Positions 1-5,640 of a DNA stretch of 5,655 nt are shown piece after piece. The position numbers were made by a program, and so were the translations under genes. Source of the DNA: an uncultured Cellvibrio sp. (GTDB taxonomy: Bacteria; Pseudomonadota; Gammaproteobacteria; Pseudomonadales; Cellvibrionaceae); NCBI GenBank assembly GCA_946482385.1, contig CAMLRI010000175.1, positions 1 to 5,655 on the forward strand. Reading direction: 5' to 3'. The notes under the pieces are model-generated. The model saw nothing but the letters and a program-made list of their open reading frames with translations, was not told where the DNA came from and did no database searches. Within the stretch, counting starts at the first letter, position 1. Each line of letters begins with the position of its first letter.

Positions 1-89
1 ACTTCAGCTGCATTAGCAGCAGGCACAGCAAAACCAGCCAGGGTAGTCAGGGCGATAGCACCAGCGATCAGTTTTTGTTTCATCTTCAT
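1..89 (-). CDS. Exported protein of unknown function, N-terminal fragment (signal peptide only)
   Basis: This is the 5' end of a gene that runs off the left edge; 29 complete codons are visible. They encode a typical Sec signal peptide. The n-region is MKMKQK, the hydrophobic core is LIAGAIALTTLAGFAV, and the short c-region PAANAA allows signal peptidase I cleavage after an A-x-A pattern near residue 27 or 28. The protein is therefore inferred to go to the periplasm, the outer membrane or outside the cell. The start at 89 is preferred over the in-frame ATG at 83, because AGAGGA (complement of 97-102) lies 7 bases upstream of 89 but 13 upstream of 83. Nothing of the mature domain is visible, so no family can be named. 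A separate promoter region (90-319) isolates it from the transporter gene upstream. Confidence 0.75.
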   Translation of the reverse strand, partial: MKMKQKLIAGAIALTTLAGFAVPAANAAE

Positions 90-96
90 GAGTTCA

Positions 97-102
97 TCCT
101 CT
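97..102 (-). promoter_or_regulatory. Shine-Dalgarno site of the exported-protein gene
   Basis: AGAGGA on the minus strand sits 7 bases before the ATG at 89. It decides between the two in-frame ATG codons at 89 and 83. Confidence 0.6.
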
Positions 103-171
103 AGTTTTTGATGGTCTTTAGTACTTAGTTGAGGCAGCTAATTGATAAATCATCCTAGCTTGCCCTCCTAT

Positions 172-188
172 TGCAGAACCCACGCCAA
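172..188 (-). promoter_or_regulatory. Possible sigma-54 (-24/-12) promoter of the exported-protein gene
   Basis: The minus strand reads TTGGCGTGGGTTCTGCA. The near-invariant GG of the -24 box and GC of the -12 box are exactly 10 bases apart, as RpoN requires. Compared with TTGGCACG-N4-TTGC there are mismatches at two positions of the -24 box and one of the -12 box. Transcription would begin near 162, leaving a leader of about 70 bases before the start at 89. The upstream DNA (190-240) is AT-rich, which would suit a bending-protein site, but no activator site could be identified. No convincing sigma-70 -35/-10 pair was seen in 90-319. It remains a motif match only. Confidence 0.35.
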
Positions 189-319
189 TTTTGTTTTTGC
201 TTTTAAAATCAACAAACTACAAATTGAATACAAGATTGCATACCCAATGGCACATAAAAGATAGCACCGAAATAGCGCAGCAAATCCCAAGATGACCCAC
301 ATACGCGCACCAAAAACGA

Positions 320-1327
320 TCACTTATAGCGAAGCATATCTTCCCTGATGGCCTCCAGGGCGGCCTGGGGATTAACCTCGTCGCTTAAAGCCTCTTTTTG
401 CAGGCGACTGTAGAAAAATCTGGCGCAAGCAGCGCGCCATTGGCGCAGTGTCCAGGGCATGTACAACAGCAGGCCAAATAGCACCACACCAACACCCGCC
501 AGGGTTTGCGCCGACAAGGATTCATCGGCCGCCCAGCGCCCCAATAAAATCGCCAACACCGGCGTCATCAGGGTAATCAGCGACACCAGGCTGGGGCTGA
601 GGCGCTGTAGTACATAGAAAAACAGCACAGACCCCACCAGTGAACCCATAATCGCCAAATAGAGCACAGCACCGAAAGACTTGCCCGATATGGCGGCAGG
701 AAGGCCCATATCCAACAGCGAAAAATCCATCCACCACCAGCACAACAACAACCCTGGCAGGGCAAACAACAGCGCCCCTGTCGCCTGCTGAAAAGCATCA
801 ATGCCCGTGTGTGCCGCAGTTAATTTTTTTAACCAAACACTGCTAAAGCTAAATAAAAAGCACGACAACAAAATCCCGCCGATGCCGTAAATAGCCGCGT
901 TTTGCAGCTGCATTTGCTGCGCAAAAATCATCGCCAAACCCGCCAGCGCCAACAGCAAGGCCAGCAACCTGCGCGCACTAAAGGGGTTTTGTTTCAGCAA
1001 TAAAATGCTCAGCAGCCCGGTAACAAAAGGCGACATGGCGAAGATCACCGCAACCAAACCCGAGGGGATAAATTGCGCAGCCCAGTAAACCACCGGCATA
1101 TTGGGAAAGATGCCAATGGACGCGGCGAAATAAATTTGCGCGTGATCGCGGTAAGTGTGCAGCCTGCGCTGCAGCAGCGCGTGGATCAGCAGCGCCAAGG
1201 CCAGCGCCAGCGCCATACGCGCCACTACCGCCGCCATAAAACTCAGGCTGTCACTGCTCCACTGAATAGCGAGGGGCGTGGTGGCCCAAATCAGCACCAC
1301 CGCCAAATACGCAAGAAAAGTTGCCAC
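320..1327 (-). CDS. EamA/DMT-superfamily transporter, ten transmembrane helices
   Basis: This is an inner-membrane permease of the drug/metabolite transporter superfamily (two EamA domains). The family exports or imports small metabolites such as amino acids, and the substrate here cannot be told. The 335-residue protein shows ten hydrophobic segments, at roughly residues 3-20, 30-52, 66-84, 88-111, 120-136, 144-166, 181-199, 217-240, 246-264 and 273-294. They form two repeats of five, at about 3-135 and 145-291. The opening FLAYLAVVLIWATTPLAI and the PSGLVAVIFAMSPF segment are typical of EamA. A charged tail of about 40 residues (from about 295) follows helix 10 and is longer than in many relatives. 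The start codon is GTG at 1327, backed by a strong AAGGAG 7 bases upstream. An intrinsic terminator and a structured element lie upstream on the same strand, so expression may be attenuated. No clear terminator was seen after its stop. Confidence 0.9.
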   Translation of the reverse strand: MATFLAYLAVVLIWATTPLAIQWSSDSLSFMAAVVARMALALALALLIHALLQRRLHTYRDHAQIYFAASIGIFPNMPVVYWAAQFIPSGLVAVIFAMSPFVTGLLSILLLKQNPFSARRLLALLLALAGLAMIFAQQMQLQNAAIYGIGGILLSCFLFSFSSVWLKKLTAAHTGIDAFQQATGALLFALPGLLLCWWWMDFSLLDMGLPAAISGKSFGAVLYLAIMGSLVGSVLFFYVLQRLSPSLVSLITLMTPVLAILLGRWAADESLSAQTLAGVGVVLFGLLLYMPWTLRQWRAACARFFYSRLQKEALSDEVNPQAALEAIREDMLRYK

Positions 1328-1334
1328 GGTAAAA

Positions 1335-1340
1335 CTCCTT
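1335..1340 (-). promoter_or_regulatory. Shine-Dalgarno site fixing a GTG start for the transporter
   Basis: AAGGAG on the minus strand is 7 bases from the GTG at 1327-1325. The match and spacing are close to ideal and support GTG as the true start, rather than a downstream Met inside the first helices. Confidence 0.8.
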
Positions 1341-1343
1341 GTA

Positions 1344-1359
1344 GCCCTGCAGGCAGGGC
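1344..1359 (-). promoter_or_regulatory. Small GC-rich hairpin abutting the transporter ribosome binding site
   Basis: GCCCTG and CAGGGC form a perfect 6-bp stem with a 4-base loop, ending 3 bases upstream of the AAGGAG. In mRNA it would sit against the ribosome landing site without covering it. A role in translation is possible but unproven. Confidence 0.4.
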
Positions 1360-1395
1360 GTTACGAGATCACCGCAACAAAAATACTGAGCCACT

Positions 1396-1432
1396 AAAAC
1401 GAAAAAGGCCGCAGTGTTTTTGCTGCGGCCTT
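1396..1432 (-). terminator. Intrinsic (rho-independent) terminator, minus-strand direction
   Basis: The arms AAGGCCGCAG (1405-1414) and CTGCGGCCTT (1423-1432) pair perfectly over 10 bp around an 8-base loop. Read on the minus strand, the stem runs into TTTTTCG and then TTTT, a good U-tract. Read on the plus strand it is followed by GGTTTGAA, so it is directional. It lies about 70 bases upstream of the transporter start, on the same strand, with no coding gene in front of it. It therefore ends either a small RNA or the transporter's own leader transcript. Confidence 0.85.
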
Positions 1433-1564
1433 GGTTTGAATTTAAAAACTTCTATCAATCAACCCAATCCCGCCCGGCAGCAACGCACAAAGCCCACGAC
1501 CCAGTTAATGGCTCGTAGGGAATGCATTGGCTTGGCGATACAGGATTGATACATAATAAATTGA
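1396..1564 (-). ncRNA. Candidate structured small RNA or attenuating leader upstream of the transporter
   Basis: The gap to the right of the terminator contains a long imperfect inverted repeat with several stacked stems: 1465-1470 with 1543-1548 (or 1453-1460 with 1544-1551), 1471-1474 with 1534-1537, 1481-1487 with 1523-1529, 1493-1499 with 1513-1520 (one bulged base at 1517), and 1501-1503 with 1509-1511 around a 5-base loop. At 1484/1526 the minus-strand RNA would have a G-U pair where the plus strand has a C-A mismatch, which favours minus-strand RNA. Possible -10 boxes on that strand are TATAAG (1571-1576) and TATTAT (1553-1558), both without a good -35 box, giving 5' ends near 1564 or 1546. 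Together with the terminator this predicts a transcript of about 150-170 bases. No known RNA family is recognised. The 5' end is approximate. A riboswitch-like leader for the transporter or an independent small RNA are both possible. Confidence 0.4.
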
Positions 1565-1670
1565 TCTAAGCTTATAAAAATTTTTTGACCCGACTGACTC
1601 TAATTTAATTACCCCATGGCCACAAGCTTTTTTTGCAGATTTTTTCGCCAACAGATTACAAACACCAGGC

Positions 1671-1679
1671 TGGTATACT
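1671..1679 (+). promoter_or_regulatory. Extended -10 promoter for the cca operon
   Basis: TGGTATACT matches the extended -10 form (TG-N-TATAAT-like), with 5 of 6 positions in the hexamer. No good -35 box is present at 16-18 bases (around 1650-1657), which is tolerable for extended -10 promoters. Transcription would start near 1686, giving a leader of about 55 bases that includes the 24-bp palindrome. Confidence 0.5.
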
Positions 1680-1698
1680 CGATGCCATTTTTAAATTC

Positions 1699-1722
1699 GC
1701 GAGCTTTGCTAGCAAAGCTCGC
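1699..1722. repeat. Perfect 24-bp palindrome in the cca leader
   Basis: The arm GCGAGCTTTGCT is followed directly by its exact reverse complement. As RNA it would form a 10-bp stem closed by a CTAG tetraloop, ending 18 bases before the cca ATG. There is no T-run after it, so it is not a terminator. It could be a protein-binding operator, a leader hairpin acting on cca translation, or a copy of a dispersed palindromic unit. One window cannot separate these. Confidence 0.85.
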
Positions 1723-1740
1723 CCTGTGAAAGATTCCCCC

Positions 1741-2979
1741 ATGAAAATCTATCTTGTCGGCGGCGCCGTCCGCGATAAATTGCTGGGCCGCCCGGTTACC
1801 GAAAAAGACTGGGTAGTGGTAGGCAGCAACCCGGAGCAAATGGCCGCCGCCGGTTACACCGCCGTGGGCAAGGACTTCCCGGTATTCCTGCACCCCCACA
1901 CCAAAGAGGAATACGCCCTGGCGCGCACCGAGCGCAAAACCGGCCAGGGCTATGGCGGTTTTAGCTTTTATTGTGGCGAGGAAATCACACTGGAGGATGA
2001 CCTTATCCGCCGCGACCTCACCATCAATGCCATGGCGGAAGATGAGCAGGGCAATCTGATCGACCCCTATGGTGGCCAACAGGATTTGCAGCAGCGCTGG
2101 TTGCGCCATGTGTCGCCCGCCTTTGCCGAGGACCCGGTGCGCATATTGCGCATCGCCCGTTTTGCTGCGCGCTACCACGGTCTGGGGTTTCGCGTAGCGC
2201 CGGAAACCCTGGCATTAATGCAGCAGATGGTAGTTGCCGGCGAGGTTGACCACCTGGTGGCCGAACGTGTTTGGAAGGAAACCCAGCGCGCCCTGGGCGA
2301 GCCCCACCCGGATATTTTTATTCAGGTGTTGCGCGACTGCGGCGCCCTGGCGCGCTTGATGCCGGAAGTGGATGCACTCTTTGGCGTGCCGCAAACCGCC
2401 ATTCATCACCCGGAAATCGATACAGGTGTACACACACTCATGTGCTTGCAACAAGCCGCCAAACTTAGCCCGGACCCGCTGGTGCGCTTTGCCACCCTGG
2501 TGCACGACCTGGGCAAGGGCGCCACACCGCCTGCCGAATGGCCGCGCCATATTGCCCACGAGGCGCGCAGCCTGCCGTTGGTAAGGCAGCTGTGCGATCG
2601 CTTGACCGCCCCCAAAGACTATAAAGAGCTGGGACTGCTGGTGGCCGAGTTCCACACCCACTGCCACCGCGCCCTGGAATTAACTCCGGCCACCCTGCTG
2701 AAAACCATCCAGCGATTGGACGCCCTGCGCCGCCCGGAGCGATTTGAACTATTCTTGCTATGCTGCGAAGCCGATGCCCGCGGCCGCACAGGTTTTGAAC
2801 AGCGGGATTACCCCCAGGCCAATTACCTGCGCCAGGCGCTGCAGCTGTGTCAGGCAGTCAGCAGCCACGACTTGGTTGCACAGGGTTTAACTGGCCAGGC
2901 ACTGGGCGATGCCCTCAATCAAAACCGCCTACAACAATTAAAAAAGTTAAAAGAGTCGCCAACCACACCAGCCACCTAG
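1741..2979 (+). CDS. cca: CCA tRNA nucleotidyltransferase (multifunctional, HD-domain type)
   Basis: Adds or repairs the 3'-terminal CCA of tRNAs using CTP and ATP, without a nucleic acid template, in the cytoplasm. The 412-residue protein matches the usual length of the gammaproteobacterial enzyme. In order, it shows the nucleotide-binding GGAVRD (residues 7-12), the metal-binding site at 21-23, the RRDLTINA motif (90-97), the EDPVR motif (130-134) involved in nucleotide selection, and a C-terminal HD domain with H255-D256 in VHDLGKG. In the E. coli enzyme that domain carries phosphatase and phosphodiesterase activities. The first metal-ligand position is Glu21 (EKD) where E. coli has Asp. 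The start at 1741 is chosen because [12 protein letters not shown] matches the family N-terminus; the frame stays open to an ATG at 1633, but that stretch is non-conserved and runs through the palindrome. The ribosome site is weak (GAAAG, 8 bases upstream). It is the first gene of a three-gene operon. Confidence 0.97.
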   Translation: MKIYLVGGAVRDKLLGRPVTEKDWVVVGSNPEQMAAAGYTAVGKDFPVFLHPHTKEEYALARTERKTGQGYGGFSFYCGEEITLEDDLIRRDLTINAMAEDEQGNLIDPYGGQQDLQQRWLRHVSPAFAEDPVRILRIARFAARYHGLGFRVAPETLALMQQMVVAGEVDHLVAERVWKETQRALGEPHPDIFIQVLRDCGALARLMPEVDALFGVPQTAIHHPEIDTGVHTLMCLQQAAKLSPDPLVRFATLVHDLGKGATPPAEWPRHIAHEARSLPLVRQLCDRLTAPKDYKELGLLVAEFHTHCHRALELTPATLLKTIQRLDALRRPERFELFLLCCEADARGRTGFEQRDYPQANYLRQALQLCQAVSSHDLVAQGLTGQALGDALNQNRLQQLKKLKESPTTPAT

Positions 2980-2989
2980 AGAAACATCT

Positions 2990-3733
2990 ATGACCACAAC
3001 CGCCCCCGTGGCCTTGGTTACCGGTGCCGCCAAACGCATAGGTGCCGAAATCGCCCGCCATTTGCACCGCCAGGGTTTTAACCTGGTGCTCCACTACCGC
3101 CAATCGCGCAGCCAGGCGCAAGTATTGGAGCAGGAACTCAACCAGCAGCGCGCCAACTCGGCTATAGCACTCTGTGCCGATTTAAATCAGCTCAGCCAGA
3201 TAGAGCAGCTGGCCAAGGCGGCCAGCAGCCACTGGCAACGGCTGGATTTGCTGGTGAACAACGCCTCCAGTTTTTACCCCACCCCCTTAGGCAACACCAG
3301 CGAACAACAGTGGGACGATTTGCTCAACAGCAATGTGAAAGCGCCTTTTTTTCTCGCCCAGGCGTTGGCCGAGCCACTGCGCGCCAGCGGCGGGGCCATT
3401 ATCAATATCGCCGATATTTACGCCGAGCGGCCGCTGCTGAACCACAGCGTTTACTGTATCGCCAAAGCCGGCAACGCCATGCTCACCAAAACCCTGGCCA
3501 AAGAACTGGCGCCGCGCGTGCGCGTTAACGGTATAGCTCCCGGTGCCATACTCTGGCCGGAGCAGGAATGCCTGAGCGACGATGCCAAATCCAACCTGCT
3601 GGCCAAAACCCCCTTGCAAGAGCGCGGCAAAGCCGAAGATATTGCCCGCACCATTGTGTTTCTCGCCCAGCAGGCGCCCTACATTACCGGCCAAATACTG
3701 GCGGTCGATGGCGGCCGCTCGCTGACTATTTAA
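2990..3733 (+). CDS. folM: Pteridine reductase / dihydromonapterin reductase-like SDR
   Basis: A short-chain dehydrogenase/reductase of 247 residues, inferred to reduce dihydropterins such as dihydromonapterin (and possibly dihydrofolate) with NADPH in the cytosol. The Rossmann motif is TGAAKRIG (11-18); the Arg in this motif is typical of pteridine reductases. HYRQS (35-39) is placed as the NADPH-selective loop, and NNASSFYPTPL (90-100) is strongly PTR1-like. The catalytic set is Asp142-Tyr155-Lys159: Asp stands where classical SDRs have Ser, as in Leishmania PTR1. The NGIAPG motif is at 180-185. It starts 10 bases after the cca stop with only a weak AGAGAAA ribosome site, so translational coupling to cca is likely. 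Its closeness to folB and folK supports a pterin substrate. The symbol folM is by similarity; another pteridine or quinonoid substrate is possible. Confidence 0.85.
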   Translation: MTTTAPVALVTGAAKRIGAEIARHLHRQGFNLVLHYRQSRSQAQVLEQELNQQRANSAIALCADLNQLSQIEQLAKAASSHWQRLDLLVNNASSFYPTPLGNTSEQQWDDLLNSNVKAPFFLAQALAEPLRASGGAIINIADIYAERPLLNHSVYCIAKAGNAMLTKTLAKELAPRVRVNGIAPGAILWPEQECLSDDAKSNLLAKTPLQERGKAEDIARTIVFLAQQAPYITGQILAVDGGRSLTI

Positions 3734-3751
3734 TCCTGCTTGAGGTAAAGG

Positions 3752-4717
3752 ATGTTAAGAACCCAACTTATCACCCTGGAAGGCCAGTGCTACAGCGGCC
3801 AGGGCGAGCTCATCGAGCAATGGCGCCAAACGCCGGGCAGTTTTATCTGGATTGATATGCAGGCCGAAGTGCCGGAAGAGGAAAACCAGTGGCTACTTTC
3901 CCTCGGCTGCCATCCGCTGGCCATTGAAGATGTACAGCGTTTTCGCCACCCGCCCAAAACCGAAAACTTTGATGACTTTACCCTGCTGCTGTATCGCGGT
4001 TTTACCGAATTCAAACCTGACTTAACCGTAGCGCAAATGACCATTGCGCTGTTTGCCGGCAAACGCTGCCTGATCAGCTGCCACCCACATAATTCGCGCG
4101 CCATTAATCACTATTGGGAAAAGGCGCAACAGGAAGACCTATTGATTAGCCCCGGCCTCTTGGCCACGCGGATTATGCGCTTCTCGGTAAGCCGCTATTT
4201 GGATTCGATACTGGCCTTCGAGCCGCGCCTGAATGAGCTGGAAGACATAATGCAGGACACCCCCAATGACGACACGCTGCGCGAACTGATTACCTATCAA
4301 TCGCGCCTGCGCAAACTCAAACGGGTGTTTAGCTATCACGAGCGCATGATCGACAATTTGCGCAGCGATATTCCCCAGCGCTTAATTGAAGAACACGGCG
4401 ATATAGAACATGCGCTGCAGGATTTATTCGAGCGCTGCGAGCGGCTGCACGGGCTGTGCACCATGTATTACGAAATTTGCGCCGATTTGATCAACGGCTA
4501 TCTGTCGCTCAGCTCCCACCAGCTGAACAACACCATGCGCGTGCTCACAGTGATTACGGCGGTGTTTGTACCGCTCACTTTTATCGCGGGTGTTTACGGG
4601 ATGAACTTTGACAACATGCCCGAACTGCGCATGCATTTTGGTTATTTTTATACTCTGGGCGCCATGCTGCTGATCGCCACAGGATTTGGCTGGGTAGCCT
4701 ATAAAAAGTGGCTGTAG
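3752..4717 (+). CDS. corA: CorA-family divalent metal ion transporter
   Basis: An inner-membrane channel of the CorA metal ion transporter family. The family works as pentamers that move Mg2+, with Co2+ or Ni2+ as minor substrates. The 321-residue protein has a large N-terminal cytoplasmic domain including HPLAIEDV (54-61), a long helical stalk (about 140-260), TM1 (about 264-282) ending in the selectivity motif YGMN (GMN at 283-285), and the loop FDNMPEL typical of true CorA. TM2 (about 298-317) follows, and then the basic C-terminus KKWL. The intact GMN and MPEL argue for CorA rather than the zinc-exporting relative ZntB, though this family is often annotated either way. It starts 18 bases after the reductase stop, with TGAGGTAAAGG upstream, so it is co-transcribed with cca. 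No functional link to cca or the pterin genes is evident. Confidence 0.92.
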   Translation: MLRTQLITLEGQCYSGQGELIEQWRQTPGSFIWIDMQAEVPEEENQWLLSLGCHPLAIEDVQRFRHPPKTENFDDFTLLLYRGFTEFKPDLTVAQMTIALFAGKRCLISCHPHNSRAINHYWEKAQQEDLLISPGLLATRIMRFSVSRYLDSILAFEPRLNELEDIMQDTPNDDTLRELITYQSRLRKLKRVFSYHERMIDNLRSDIPQRLIEEHGDIEHALQDLFERCERLHGLCTMYYEICADLINGYLSLSSHQLNNTMRVLTVITAVFVPLTFIAGVYGMNFDNMPELRMHFGYFYTLGAMLLIATGFGWVAYKKWL

Positions 4718-4742
4718 CGGATAAATGGCTGTAACGGGCAAG
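4709..4742 (+). repeat. 17-bp imperfect tandem duplication at the corA stop codon
   Basis: TGGCTGTAGCGGATAAA (4709-4725) is followed by TGGCTGTAACGGGCAAG (4726-4742). They agree at 13 of 17 positions and all four differences are transitions. The first unit contains the corA stop TAG. The second fills most of the 33-base gap between corA and the converging folK. No hairpin terminator is visible in this gap for either operon. Confidence 0.6.
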
Positions 4743-4750
4743 CAGTCGCT

Positions 4751-5269
4751 TTAGACCCGGGCAGATGAAATACGCTGGCCGCGCCAATCAAAATCAATCG
4801 GCCACAACCGCTGGGAATTTTTATCGTAGGCCGCCCATAGTTGGGCATAGGTTTGCTGCAACAGTGGGTGCTGCTCCTGCGGGGCAATCTCCGCCAGGGG
4901 CAGCAACACAAAAGCATTTTTCGTAATTTCCGCACGAGGTAATTCCACCCCCGCCTGGGTGCCGACAAAATCGCCGTAGGTGAGTATGTCTATATCCAAA
5001 GTGCGGGGACTGAACTTGGGGCCAGTGCGCTGGCGGCCATTGTCATCTTCGATTTTTTTCAACCGCTCGGATAAATCGGCAATGCCCAACGACGTATGGG
5101 CACCCACCACCAGGTTGAAAAAATTGCGCCCGGCAAAGCCAACGGATTCACTTTCGTAAACCGACGAAACCCTCAACTCCCCCAGCAAATCCGCCAGCGC
5201 ATCCAGCGCCGCCAGGATATGGCGCTGGCGCTCGACATTGCTGCCCAGGCTTAAATAAATCGCCGTCAT
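4751..5269 (-). CDS. folK: 2-amino-4-hydroxy-6-hydroxymethyldihydropteridine diphosphokinase (HPPK)
   Basis: Transfers pyrophosphate from ATP to 6-hydroxymethyl-7,8-dihydropterin, the step after FolB in folate synthesis, in the cytoplasm. The 172-residue protein begins with the family signature IYLSLGSN (4-11). It has FFNLVV (50-55) in the pterin pocket region and the active-site stretch GRQRTGPKFSPRTLDIDIL (78-96), whose Asp92 and Asp94 are the expected Mg2+ ligands. NAFVLLPLAEIAP is the conserved C-terminal block. The KFSPRTLDIDIL version differs from the E. coli WGPRTLDLDIM and recalls the folK-like gene found beside folB in pseudomonads. A second, classical folK elsewhere in the genome is possible. 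The start overlaps the folB stop by 4 bases (ATGA), which indicates translational coupling. The 3' end faces corA across 33 bases. Confidence 0.93.
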   Translation of the reverse strand: MTAIYLSLGSNVERQRHILAALDALADLLGELRVSSVYESESVGFAGRNFFNLVVGAHTSLGIADLSERLKKIEDDNGRQRTGPKFSPRTLDIDILTYGDFVGTQAGVELPRAEITKNAFVLLPLAEIAPQEQHPLLQQTYAQLWAAYDKNSQRLWPIDFDWRGQRISSARV

Positions 5270-5640
5270 ACTCCGGCACCTTGTGGTGGCTTTTGGCCGC
5301 GCTCAATTACCAGCCCCACATCGCGCGCGCCGCGCACCGCGCCCGGCTTGCTTAATCGCAGGCGCAACCAGGGCACGTTAAATTCTTCGCGAATCAATTT
5401 GGCCAATTCTTCCGCCAGGGTTTCCACCAAAAGCGCATTGCGATTTTCCACATAGCTGATCAGCCGCTTGGATACCGCTTTGTAGTTGAGTGCGTACTGG
5501 ATATCGTCGGTGGCCGCCGCCTGGCGAATGTCCGTGGCCATTTCCAGGTCGATACTCACCGTTTGGCGCACTTCGCGCTCCCAGTCGTAAATACCAATGA
5601 TGGTGTCGATACGCAGATCGCGGATGTAAACAATATCCAT
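5266..5640 (-). CDS. folB: Dihydroneopterin aldolase
   Basis: Cleaves 7,8-dihydroneopterin to 6-hydroxymethyl-7,8-dihydropterin and glycolaldehyde in folate synthesis. Family members can also epimerise the substrate to dihydromonapterin. The 124-residue protein is collinear with E. coli FolB (about 122 residues). MDIVYIRDL matches the E. coli N-terminus and fixes the start at 5640. Conserved active-site residues are visible: Glu21 in YDWE, Tyr53 in LNYKAV, and Lys98 in LSKPGAV. The C-terminal GLVIERG is also typical. The family forms an octamer. The ribosome site is modest (AAGAG about 10 bases upstream). It is the upstream member of the folB-folK pair. Only 15 bases of leader lie inside the window, so its promoter, or a further upstream operon gene, is outside. 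Confidence 0.95.
   Translation of the reverse strand: MDIVYIRDLRIDTIIGIYDWEREVRQTVSIDLEMATDIRQAAATDDIQYALNYKAVSKRLISYVENRNALLVETLAEELAKLIREEFNVPWLRLRLSKPGAVRGARDVGLVIERGQKPPQGAGV

Noticed and set aside
118..153. 11-codon leader ORF (MIYQLAASTKY) upstream of the exported-protein gene, with AGGAGG 10 bases before it
   Set aside because: If the sigma-54-like promoter is right, the AGGAGG would lie outside the transcript. The peptide has no run of identical regulatory codons, and no attenuator follows it.
1405..1432. The 1405-1432 hairpin as a bidirectional terminator also serving a plus-strand transcript
   Set aside because: The plus-strand side after the stem is GGTTTGAATTT without a proper U-run, and no plus-strand gene ends just before it.
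1073..1549. 158-codon plus-strand open frame covering the 5' part of the transporter and the intergenic region
   Set aside because: More than half of it is antisense to the transporter, and the rest crosses the terminator and the structured element. It is rich in Arg, Gln and His without domain-like character and has no convincing ribosome site.
1585..1590. TTGACC as a plus-strand -35 box for cca
   Set aside because: No acceptable -10 hexamer lies 16-18 bases downstream (around 1607-1613). The extended -10 at 1671-1679 is a better explanation.
1633..1740. N-terminal extension of cca to an upstream ATG at 1633
   Set aside because: The extra 36 residues resemble no Cca N-terminus and are partly encoded by the palindrome. 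They begin upstream of the likely promoter -10 box. [12 protein letters not shown] at 1741 is the family start.
1609..2178. Long minus-strand open frame antisense to cca
   Set aside because: It lies opposite strongly conserved cca codons, and its composition is what GC-rich third positions produce in the opposite frame. It has no recognisable motif. The same reasoning removes the other antisense frames over the reductase, corA, folK and the transporter.
3752..4717. Assignment of the metal transporter as ZntB
   Set aside because: The GMN motif is followed by the canonical FDNMPEL loop of CorA, so CorA is the better call, although transport direction and metal cannot be read from sequence.
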